From positions 40,823-104,822 of the forward strand of contig JAFVGH010000043.1 in the NCBI GenBank assembly GCA_017475045.1: 64,000 nt of DNA, read 5' to 3'. The notes under the pieces are model-generated. The model had not been told where the DNA came from. It was given only the letters and a program-made list of their open reading frames with translations, and searched no databases. The position numbers were made by a program, and so were the translations under genes. The DNA comes from Fibrobacter sp. (lineage in GTDB: Bacteria > Fibrobacterota > Fibrobacteria > Fibrobacterales > Fibrobacteraceae). Positions 35,159-44,200 of this stretch are shown here, piece by piece (within the stretch, counting starts at the first letter, position 1; the number at the start of each line of letters is the position of its first letter).

Positions 35159-38011
35159 ATGACTATGAATACTGACAGATTGGCATGGCGCATCGTTAAC
35201 CTGAAGCACTGGGTAAAGAATAGCATTGATTTTGAAGGCTGGTCTTTTGGCTCGGATAACAGCGAATACAAAGAAATGTTCGAGGAAGCTCGGCAAGAAC
35301 TGGTCGGAACGGAGATGCCGGATTACGACGAGAAGAATCCGGACCCGCTTACACTCCACTTTGTGCTGGCAAGTGGTCTTTACCTGGTGTACGACCTGCT
35401 CACGCTAAAGTCTTCCTCGTACCAAACGAAGCGGAATGAATTGGCAAGCCGAGTGAGGGGATGTATCGAAAGAATCCCCCTGCGAAATAAAACTTCTTGC
35501 TCCGATCGCGCGGCAATGGACTTTGGCATCCATGACATACCAGACTCTGAAGAAAAAAGTGACACGAGCATTCCGTACGAATGGCTTGACCATGAAGACA
35601 CTTGGCTCAATAAAAGACTTGGGGCCTTCAAGACGTTTATTGATACAGGCAAGGTTCCCAAAACGGATTTATCTGGATTTCTCTGGCTATTCCTGAATTA
35701 TTGCAGACATTCGCTTCCGGTTAGTTTTGAAAATTTCGATATTGTCGGAGACAAGTGTTTTGATTCCTTAGCAGCCTACTGCGCCTATGCCCAAAATGAG
35801 GCGAAGCTGATGGAAAACGTCAACAACTATTCGCTGAACCTTTTTGCCACTATCAAGGAAAGGGGCCTGCCTTTTGAAAGAGGGCTGCGCAAGTTAAGGT
35901 ACATCTCATACCGTCCGATAGACCTCTCTGTGAAAAAGCGTGATCTGGAAACATTAAAAACTTTACGGAACGAGGCCGAGGAATCGGGAATTGATTTTGA
36001 AACATATTTGAAATCCTGCAACGCATATGGCTCGTGCACGATAGAGCTGGATCGTGAAAAAAGCAACCTCCCGACGACTATAAAGGATAACGAGGAATTC
36101 ATAGACCTGCTAAAGTACCATAACATTGTGAAGGCGTCTAGCAGGGGGTACAATTCTCTGTTTAACAGCCTTCTCAATTTGGTGAATAAGGTTTTTGATT
36201 GTGAAACTGACTGCTTTTTGGAGGATGAATCCAAGCAGGAAAAATTGCGAAATTCTGTAGAAGTTATCTTGAGCCAGAAAATAACTCTCCTGAAGAAGTG
36301 GCCCTTCCTGACAATGTTCTGCTACATGGTGGTCCATTACCTAGAAGAAGAAGAACTGCTCCAACTTTTCAAGAAGCCCGTCGGAGAAGACAAAAGCAAT
36401 CTTGTCTTCAAGGATATCAGGGAATGTCCTGGGCTTCAAGGTCTGTTTTTCTTTACACTGTTCGACATGAGTTATGGTTCAAGAGTCAATGGACGTTATG
36501 AAATCGGTGATGATTTCCTTGCCGCCCTTAAAAGGGGTGACTGGTTTGAACCTGCGGTGCAGAGCAGGTTGTTTACGGACATCCTTGAGCAGAATGGTAT
36601 GAACTGCTCTATTACCGCTGACGAGATGTCGTTTAAGAAATATATCGACAAGCACTTTCCTGCCACTCAGTCGGTTTTGAATCTTATGTATAATGTGGCC
36701 TGCTATTCGGAATCGAAGACTATCCTGAATATCACGCAACAAATCAATAATATCCATGAACACCATTCAGACCTAGTGTACGCCACCGTGAAAGCGGCCT
36801 TTGCGAACGAACCGAAAAAGAACGGCCGGAACAAGGATAAATCCTATACGGACTATACTGCCGATGAACAGAAGAAGATGAAGCAGGAATCCGACAAGAT
36901 GAAGGAAATCGATTGCGGCATCCTTCTTCCGAATTATGTTCAGCAAGTTCCAGGCTGTAATAACCAGTTTTTTTCCAGAAACTTCGAAATGAAACTTTTC
37001 TGGCAGACAGATGTATCCTGCGTGCCTGGCCCCGAAGGGATATTACAGAAGAGGGACTACCATCTGAAAAGAAACCGAAGGATGCTGGAATGCGGGTATT
37101 TGTATTATGCCCGTAATATGATAACGCACAATGATGACCTCTGCCACACGGACAATTTGCTTGATCCGAAGTATTATCCGGACTTGCTGCGCATCCTGTA
37201 TTCGCTTATGAGACAGATGCAGAAGGATTGCTCCCTGCCACCTTCGGAAGAAAAGGAACGCCTGTTCAAATTCAAGCATTCTAGTTTCTCGGACGATGAC
37301 TCCGTATGGACTTCTATGTGGATTTCACTCACAAAGAAATCGTTGGAGGAATCCATTGAAAAGGGCCAGGAAATGGAGTTGCTTGACGGCTTGAAGTCCT
37401 ACGAAAGCATGATTGAGAAATCAACTCTAAACAAGGATAGCAGTAAACCAGCTATAGAATTGTTCAAGTTCTTGGCCGATATTCACAAGAAACTGGAAGG
37501 CAAATTTTCACCCAATGTGGACACCGCTGCAGTGAAGGTGAGTAACGCGGCAAGGGCAAAGATCTTGGCGATGCAGGAGTCCTACGATGCAGTGAGTTAT
37601 GACTTATTCAAGAATGAACCTACTTACGAGTCACCATTCCTGAAGAAGTGCATTTCCCTATTGTTGCAGGTAATCCAATGCGTAACAAGTACGAAAGGCG
37701 TCGTAGACCTATTGAAGAAGAAGTCCGAGTTCAATGAAGAAGGTGTGCAGAGGCCCCTGCTAAACAGCGAAGGCGATGTCACTCTCGAGAATATAGAAGA
37801 GAAGGTTATCTATCCGGAAGCCCTAACAAAGGAACTACGAATCTTCTTGGATACGGTTTTTGGAATGGAACATCTTCGCCAATCCGAAAATGACAGCATA
37901 AACAGGAGTGTATTCCACCTTTACGGGTACAAGATTATGCTCTACCTTATGAAAGTGACGTTGCAGATGACGCGCATGGACTTGAAAGCCATTCACAGCG
38001 GTCAAAATTAA
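35159..38011 (+). CDS. Large protein of unknown function with a HEPN-like R-x4-H motif
   Basis: The 950-residue protein is mainly helical, with no signal peptide, membrane span or ATPase motif. At residues 652-657 it reads R-N-M-I-T-H in the context YYARNMITHNDD, which fits the HEPN RNase signature. A possible weak second site is NRSVFH near residue 905. AAGGA stands just before ATG 35159. The gene is alone on its strand, with AT-rich DNA before it. Size and a HEPN motif recall large RNase defence proteins, but no CRISPR array is present and two clear motifs are not seen, so Cas13 is not claimed. Confidence 0.6.
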   Translation: MTMNTDRLAWRIVNLKHWVKNSIDFEGWSFGSDNSEYKEMFEEARQELVGTEMPDYDEKNPDPLTLHFVLASGLYLVYDLLTLKSSSYQTKRNELASRVRGCIERIPLRNKTSCSDRAAMDFGIHDIPDSEEKSDTSIPYEWLDHEDTWLNKRLGAFKTFIDTGKVPKTDLSGFLWLFLNYCRHSLPVSFENFDIVGDKCFDSLAAYCAYAQNEAKLMENVNNYSLNLFATIKERGLPFERGLRKLRYISYRPIDLSVKKRDLETLKTLRNEAEESGIDFETYLKSCNAYGSCTIELDREKSNLPTTIKDNEEFIDLLKYHNIVKASSRGYNSLFNSLLNLVNKVFDCETDCFLEDESKQEKLRNSVEVILSQKITLLKKWPFLTMFCYMVVHYLEEEELLQLFKKPVGEDKSNLVFKDIRECPGLQGLFFFTLFDMSYGSRVNGRYEIGDDFLAALKRGDWFEPAVQSRLFTDILEQNGMNCSITADEMSFKKYIDKHFPATQSVLNLMYNVACYSESKTILNITQQINNIHEHHSDLVYATVKAAFANEPKKNGRNKDKSYTDYTADEQKKMKQESDKMKEIDCGILLPNYVQQVPGCNNQFFSRNFEMKLFWQTDVSCVPGPEGILQKRDYHLKRNRRMLECGYLYYARNMITHNDDLCHTDNLLDPKYYPDLLRILYSLMRQMQKDCSLPPSEEKERLFKFKHSSFSDDDSVWTSMWISLTKKSLEESIEKGQEMELLDGLKSYESMIEKSTLNKDSSKPAIELFKFLADIHKKLEGKFSPNVDTAAVKVSNAARAKILAMQESYDAVSYDLFKNEPTYESPFLKKCISLLLQVIQCVTSTKGVVDLLKKKSEFNEEGVQRPLLNSEGDVTLENIEEKVIYPEALTKELRIFLDTVFGMEHLRQSENDSINRSVFHLYGYKIMLYLMKVTLQMTRMDLKAIHSGQN

Positions 38012-38161
38012 ACTGCTCGATGCATTACGCTTGAAATTAAAAAAATACGCAATTATATAGTCATTTATATTCTTGAATAGATATTCCTCGTTACTAACAT
38101 AAGCACAGACTTACACTTGTAAATCTATCCTTTTTTGCCTAGGAATGGAGAGCAAAAAAAA

Positions 38162-38192
38162 ACGCATTTCTCCATTCAAAGGAGAAATGCGT
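38162..38192 (-). terminator. Strong terminator after the Cys-repeat gene
   Basis: A 12-bp perfect stem (ACGCATTTCTCC 38162-38173, GGAGAAATGCGT 38181-38192) with a 7-nt loop is followed, on the minus strand, by a T run of nine or more (38153-38161). It ends the maturase/precursor operon. Confidence 0.85.
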
Positions 38193-38221
38193 CGTTCTTT
38201 ATTGCACCTATCTAGCTACAA

Positions 38222-38968
38222 CTAGAGAATGAACGGGCAATAGGGGACGTTCACCAGGCAGGGGCCAAGCTGGCCATCGGCGGCACACGGCCCGACATCA
38301 ACCGCGCAGGCGTTTCCGAGGCAGCCCTGCGCTGCACATGCTCCAGAAGCGGCCGCGCATACATCTCCAGCACAACCTGCGCCAGCACACACATCCGCAT
38401 TTGCGGCACAGGTATCACCTGCACAGCCTTCTCCTGTCCCTGCCCCGGCATGGCCGCCGCAACCCTCGACAGCGCACGCTTCAGCAGCACAGGCATTCGC
38501 GTTCGCAACGCATGCCGCGCCTCCACAAGCATCGCCGCCACAAGTGCTTGCATTTGCTCCACATGCGGCACCGCCACACACATCGGCAGCGCAGGCACCT
38601 GCATTTCCACCGCAGGCATAGCCACCACATGCGTTAGTCGGGCAAGACGTCGAATCGGATCCGCAAGCCGCGCCGGCACACGACCCGCGAAGAGGTGCCT
38701 TGACCATCCTTCGGAAAGGAATCACGACCAGCTTGTTGTCTTCCAGATCCAGCTGGACATTTTTCAGAACAGAAATCAAATCAACGATCTTGTTGATTTC
38801 CCTCAGCTGTTCCATCAAAATGACAGGTGTACCCTTGCAGGTAGCCGTCGTTCCATCCGGAGTAACCGTAAAGCAGATGATTTCGTTTTTGCGGGTACGT
38901 GCGCGAAGGGTCAGGTCCAACCCCTGCGTGATGTAGCCGTTCCTGTCTACACGATTGATTTCCTTCAT
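38222..38968 (-). CDS. Cys-repeat RiPP-like precursor candidate (25 Cys on a 17-residue period)
   Basis: The 248-residue protein has a non-repetitive first part (residues 1-94), possibly a leader or recognition domain. The rest is almost only Ala, Gly, Cys, Asn and Asp. Core Cys lie at 97, 102, 109, 114, 119, 126, 131, 136, 143, 148, 153, 160, 165, 170, 182, 187, 194, 199, 204, 211, 216, 221, 228, 237 and 244. The steps are 5, 5, 7 over and over (period 17); position 177 is Gly and 233 is Gln where Cys would fall. It ends YCPFIL. The start is supported by AAAAGGA nine nt upstream. It follows a radical SAM/SPASM maturase by 16 bp, so modification of the repeats (for example thioether links) is likely. 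An unmodified Cys-rich structural protein is the alternative. Confidence 0.75.
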   Translation of the reverse strand: MKEINRVDRNGYITQGLDLTLRARTRKNEIICFTVTPDGTTATCKGTPVILMEQLREINKIVDLISVLKNVQLDLEDNKLVVIPFRRMVKAPLRGSCAGAACGSDSTSCPTNACGGYACGGNAGACAADVCGGAACGANASTCGGDACGGAACVANANACAAEACAVEGCGGHAGAGTGEGCAGDTCAANADVCAGAGCAGDVCAAASGACAAQGCLGNACAVDVGPCAADGQLGPCLVNVPYCPFIL

Positions 38969-38984
38969 ATCATGATTCCTTTTG

Positions 38985-40322
38985 TTAGTGGTGAAACTTT
39001 TTTAGATAGAGGCGCAGTCTATTTTCCAAATCGAACTTAATCGACGGGCATGGCGTAAGGGCCGAGTTTCCCGAATAGTTTTCCTTGAACAAGAAACGGT
39101 ACGTACACATTCCCATGCAATTTGGCATAATCCTGCAATCCAGGCATTCCTGCTCCACAAAAGGAGACCAAGATGTCCAATCCTTCCCCGCTTCCTTTAG
39201 ATTGAATTTCTCATCACCTATGTTCCCAATTTTGTACCTATCAACAGAAACAGTTTCCCAGCATTTGTGAACGTCACCATTCGGGCAGATAACAAGGCCG
39301 TTCTCCTTGGCAGCCCCGCAGAGCCCCATCAGATGCGGCGGCAGCGAAATGTCGCACAAGCCATTCTTGTGGGCATACGCAATGAGCTTCGTTTCTATCT
39401 CGGCATAGTGAAGGGCTTCCAAGGTATAGGCCGAAACATGCTTGCACATCGTTGTCGACGCATGAATCGGAGCAAAGTACATCGAAATCTTTTTAACACC
39501 CTTCAGTTCACGGGCCACCTCATCAATCAGCCTATAGCATTGCGCTTCGTTGCGGGAATCCACATTCACGCGGAATGTCGTCGCAATAGGCGTTCCTGAT
39601 TGGTATTTCCTCACGTTATCCATAATCACTTCAAAAGACCCGCGATCGTCTGACTTGAAAAAGCGAACCTTATCGTGAACATCCTTAGGCCCATCAAGGG
39701 TTATCTGAATCCAGGAAATTCGGCATTCCCTAAAGGCGTCCATATTTTCGGACTTGAGCAGGGATCCATTGGTGATTATGGAGGCCTTGTACGCGATACC
39801 CTTCTTTGTACACAGGTCAATCATTCGCCTAGATAAACCCCTTATAACGTCCATTCCAAGCGTAGGCTCGCCACCAAACCAGGTCACATTCAGATTTTGA
39901 AGTTCCGTACAGTTAGATTCCAGCCAATGCATAACGCCATCCTGCGTTTTTGCATTCATAATGGAACTTTTCTTGTCGGCACCTTCGAAGCAGTAATTGC
40001 AATTAAAGTTGCACGAAAGAGTCGGGAGAATCGTCATTGTCAATGACTGCTTCCCTGTTTTCACCGACAAAAACTTCTCTTTTATTCGTTCGCGCTCATC
40101 GGCATCGGCGGGAATTATGAAATTATTGATTAGGCACCTATCCAAGAAATCAAGCTTTGAAGCCTCCAAGTCAGCAGGGACGCCCTCACTAACAATTTTC
40201 TCCAGAAAGTCATACTCGTCGTGCGACAAGACCGCAAGGGAGTTGCCCAAAGTATTATACACTGCAATGTCATCGCCTTCGGCGATAAGGATATTGTATC
40301 TTGAAAAGTTGTATTTGGTCAT
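38985..40322 (-). CDS. Radical SAM/SPASM peptide maturase
   Basis: The 445-residue protein has an N-terminal 90-residue winged or RRE-like part (VYNTLGNSLAVL). The radical SAM cluster is C104-x3-C108-x2-C111 (CNFNCNYC), with TWFGGEPTLG near residue 150. The SPASM domain (CPNGDVHKCW, then CLDCRIMPNCMGMC) would hold auxiliary Fe-S clusters. This is the layout of RiPP maturases that make thioether or C-C links on peptides. It is the first gene of a two-gene operon; the Cys-repeat protein encoded 16 bp downstream is the obvious substrate. No transporter or protease gene lies next to it. Confidence 0.9.
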   Translation of the reverse strand: MTKYNFSRYNILIAEGDDIAVYNTLGNSLAVLSHDEYDFLEKIVSEGVPADLEASKLDFLDRCLINNFIIPADADERERIKEKFLSVKTGKQSLTMTILPTLSCNFNCNYCFEGADKKSSIMNAKTQDGVMHWLESNCTELQNLNVTWFGGEPTLGMDVIRGLSRRMIDLCTKKGIAYKASIITNGSLLKSENMDAFRECRISWIQITLDGPKDVHDKVRFFKSDDRGSFEVIMDNVRKYQSGTPIATTFRVNVDSRNEAQCYRLIDEVARELKGVKKISMYFAPIHASTTMCKHVSAYTLEALHYAEIETKLIAYAHKNGLCDISLPPHLMGLCGAAKENGLVICPNGDVHKCWETVSVDRYKIGNIGDEKFNLKEAGKDWTSWSPFVEQECLDCRIMPNCMGMCTYRFLFKENYSGNSALTPCPSIKFDLENRLRLYLKKFHH

Positions 40323-40611
40323 AATAAGTTTAGATGAAAAATTTCGTACAAACTTAATAATATTTTTGTAACGTAATGTAACGAGACAAATAAGCCATTT
40401 TTTGCCAAAAGTTTATCACAACTAAACAATGTTCAACCACAACAAAACATTAACAAGTCATTGTAGTTTATATGTATTACTTTGAACAAGTTAATTTTCG
40501 TCCATAATTATTTTGTAATTTTTTCAACACATTAAGTTTCTTGGGGGATTTTCCATGCCATTTTAAAGGCCAGCCGGGCCAAGGAACCCCCTCTTTTCTA
40601 TATTCGCAGGC

Positions 40612-41241
40612 ATGAACTACCGCATTGCCCTGTTAGCCTGCACCCTGCTCCTTGCCCACGCAAGTGCATCCGAAATCCACCCGTTCGTACGCGGGTTTTT
40701 CCCGGTAGACGTGAGCGTCTCGAAGAGTTTCCAAGGGGTCAGTTCCAGTGCGGACTACTCTACCGACTTTACCGCCGAGGCGGGTGCAGAATTCCTGACA
40801 GGGATGGAATTCGCCCCGTTCTTCTTCGGGGGCGGTATCGGTTTTATGGGTGCACAATGGGATGGCGAGATACAGGTAGCGCCAAGCACCATCCCCATAT
40901 GGGTTTCGCTTTCCCTGAGGTCCCCGAAAAGCTATCAGGACATTACGCCCTACGTGACGCTGCGCGCGGGCTGGCCCATGCCGGCGACTTCCATAGACGC
41001 CTGGTGGGAATCCCCCTCGAACTTCATGGTAGATGCAAGTGTCGGCCTCTTCTTTACGCAGGGCGTAGGTTTCGAGGCTAGCTACACCTTCACGAGCCTC
41101 GAAAAAAGCTACGAGCACAAGGACCTGAGTTACAGGGTCTCCTACGGAAAGCTCGGCCTGGCATTCTTCATGAGCTTCGACATCAGCCACGAACGAACCT
41201 ACGTACCGAACACGACCCCGATTCCCGAAGACGAAGAATAG
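40612..41241 (+). CDS. Outer-membrane beta-barrel protein
   Basis: The 209-residue protein starts with a signal peptide (cleavage likely after ASA near residue 19). Alternating hydrophobic strands rich in Gly and aromatic residues follow, typical of an 8-strand barrel. The tail is acidic (PEDEE) rather than ending in Phe. The gene is monocistronic, and its stop abuts the stop of the convergent 1799-residue gene with no gap. Function is unknown. Confidence 0.7.
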   Translation: MNYRIALLACTLLLAHASASEIHPFVRGFFPVDVSVSKSFQGVSSSADYSTDFTAEAGAEFLTGMEFAPFFFGGGIGFMGAQWDGEIQVAPSTIPIWVSLSLRSPKSYQDITPYVTLRAGWPMPATSIDAWWESPSNFMVDASVGLFFTQGVGFEASYTFTSLEKSYEHKDLSYRVSYGKLGLAFFMSFDISHERTYVPNTTPIPEDEE

Positions 41242-44200
41242 TTACCTGCGCCTGATACCGGTACGAACGGTGCGGGTTTCCTTGTGGCCGTCATCGAACA
41301 GGAACTTGATTTTCCAGATATACACGCCGGTACCGGCTAGGCGGCCTCTCTTAGTGCGCTGATCCCATTCGATGTACCCGAAGTGCGTCGAGTTCTCCGG
41401 GTTCGCCAAGGCGTCGTCTTCCAATTCCCCATTCTTGCCAAATTCGGTGCGGAACTGCGCCATGACATTGCCGATGTTATCGAACACGCTGACGCTTGCA
41501 CGGTATGCCATCTGGGTTTCCGTCCTGATAGCAGAAAGCGTATCGAGAGAAATCGCGGGATAGGGCTTGATGGAATAGAGGTAAATCTGGCTGTCTTCGC
41601 CCTCGATGACAACGCCACCGACTCCAGGCGCGTTCCCGTATTCATCGGCAATGGAGGCCGCAGGATTCGTCATGAGGCAATAGCCGGCACGAGCGTCAGT
41701 TTCCCGAGGCAGCACCATGGTCCAGACACGGCCCGACTTGTCGAGCCTGGGTTCTTCCTTCAGCGTAACGGGATGAACCTTGCCGCTACCACATTCTTCG
41801 GAGTACTGGAACAACTTGCTCCAGGCCTTTTTGTTCTTGCCGAAGGCTTTTTCCACAGGTTCAGACATCGTCACCACCAGCGTATCCAGCGGCAAAACGT
41901 CCACATCGTTCAAGAAGTCTTCTTCCTTCTTTAGGCCAGGGCGCTTCACTGCACGCACAGGCACAGGGCCCACCTTGTCGGACAAGTATACCTTCTGTAC
42001 CGCAGAAGATGTATTCCTGGAAATGTTCACGAATTTTCTGCCCGTAGAATCTACGCCGGTGACGCCATAGCCGAAGGGGCTTTCCAGCGCGACATTGATC
42101 CAGTCGCCTTCATCGGAAATCTCCATGTCTCGGTCGGCTACTCCGCGGCCAATATCCTCGGCGCCTCCCCAGAACAGCGTATCCATCTTCAACTGTTCCT
42201 GGAGAATGGACTTGGCAAAATGCACCCGCACAAAGTCGGCCTGGCCATCCTTATCCTGGTCCTGAATCTCTGCGGAATCCGCCGGAATGAACCCATAGAA
42301 CACCACGATGGAATCACGGCTATCCAGGGCAGACTTGTCCTTCCTTATCTGCATGCGGATAACCACTCGGTTTGTATCTGCATTCAGGTCCATGGCGGCA
42401 TCCAGCAGGTCATCTTTCAAATCCTTTTTGCTCGTCACGAACCTGAAGGAACTATGACCTTCAAACACTCCCGAATAGGCTTCCGTTTCGAAGGCGGGCA
42501 CCCACAAGGTATCGCCAAGGTCTGTAAACAGCGCCACTATGATAGTATCCACCTTGTCGTAAGTGGGGCTAACCATATTCAGGCTGAAGCCAAAGCTCAC
42601 CTCGGTCGTCTCTACGGAATCAATGTCCCTGACAAGGTCATCTTCAAGGAACACGTATTCCAGCGGGACAACGTCGCCAAAGGTAGTCGTATCGCGAGTG
42701 ATGGTCTTGTAGAACGGATCAACGAATTCTGTTACAATCATGTCGTCGCTCGCACAAGTCAACATACTGTCGCCCTTCACGGCCTTGCCCTCGCTCTTCG
42801 CCAGGTCAGATAAGTTGTATACGCCTCCGCCTCCATGAGTCAAGTCCAAGGTTTCTTCATCCTCGCTAAATAGGCAAGACACCTTCACCGGTAACGTCGT
42901 GGCAATCGTGGCGGGGACATCTATCAAGTAAGCATCGTAAGTCCAGATATCGTCAGAAAAGTCCTGAGTCTGCACTTCAATCTTCAATTTTTCAGTCGTA
43001 CGGACAATGGAATCCGAACCTGTTTCCATATCGCTGAGCTTTATGATATCGGGAGCATCCGGATCATGGTACATGAGCTCAGGGCCAGATTGTTCCCAAG
43101 AAAGCGTTTTTCCCGCATAATCTGTATAGACGGCTATGGTATGTTCGTCGCCGTTCAAAATGCCATCGGAAAGAACTCCGCAAGCAACTAGGCCCATATA
43201 GAACGGTTCCGAAGGTCGTTCAACAACAAACGGAAGAGAGTCCGTTCCTTCATATTCCCTTAGAAATTCATTTACGATAGGAACCCAGATAGTGTCGCCA
43301 ACAGCATACAATTGTAGGGTATCGCCATCATAAGTCATTGTAATGTCAGACAACCTGGTGTACGATATCTGCTTGGGACGCCATGCAAAAAAAGTCTGAG
43401 GTTTGGTTGAATCTGCAACGGAGACGTAGTAGCACTGGACCGAGTTGTAATAGCCTATACTAATCAAGCCGATGCCGACATTTGCCGCCGAGTCAGCCTC
43501 ATAAACTCCGTGGTAGCGGCATCTAGAAGAACTGAGCTTTACATGAGCATTTTTATGGGTAGAGGAATCCACTTCGCAATCCCCTTCCATCAGCTTCCAT
43601 TCCTTGAACACATAGCCAGTTAGGTCTTCCGCCTCGATTTGGGCGTTCATGCCATGCCCCACATCGATTGTGGGGCGCTGGATTATCTTACCCGCTAGAT
43701 CGTACTCCACGTCAACATAGTCCGTGGGAACCTTGGAATACTTAACACTGAAGGGCCATGAATAATACGATTGCGAGGAGACTGTCAAATAATTATCTTT
43801 TCCCGAGCTCTTAAAGTAACAGCCCAACCCATCCATTGTGCCGACACAGGAATCAATACCATTGCCCTTCCAGGCATCGGTTCCGAAATTCGTAACGATT
43901 CCTTCATAATCCTCAGGAGAGTTAAATTCCACATAGTACCATGTTGAATCTTCGGTAGCAGCGTGGAATCGAACCCATACGGAAGAGTATTCTCCATTGA
44001 TATAGTGGAAATAATTCTTGAAATCTTCGGTCAATTCAAAATATGGAACCACTACTGGCTTCATTTCACAATCACCATTGACTGTAATAATTACTTTAGA
44101 ACTGTTTATGGTTACAGGACAATTTTGTTCACCGGATATGTATTCAAAGTGGCTAAACTGCCAATCATGGGCAGAGCGATACGGATAAACGTTTATTATC

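Noticed and set aside
35159..38011. Cas13-like effector
   Set aside because: Only one clear R-x4-H motif, no array and no cas genes in the window.
38338..38637. Possible CRISPR array or His-rich gene on the plus strand
   Set aside because: The periodicity is the 51-nt Cys repeat of the minus-strand gene; there are no unique spacers and no cas genes.
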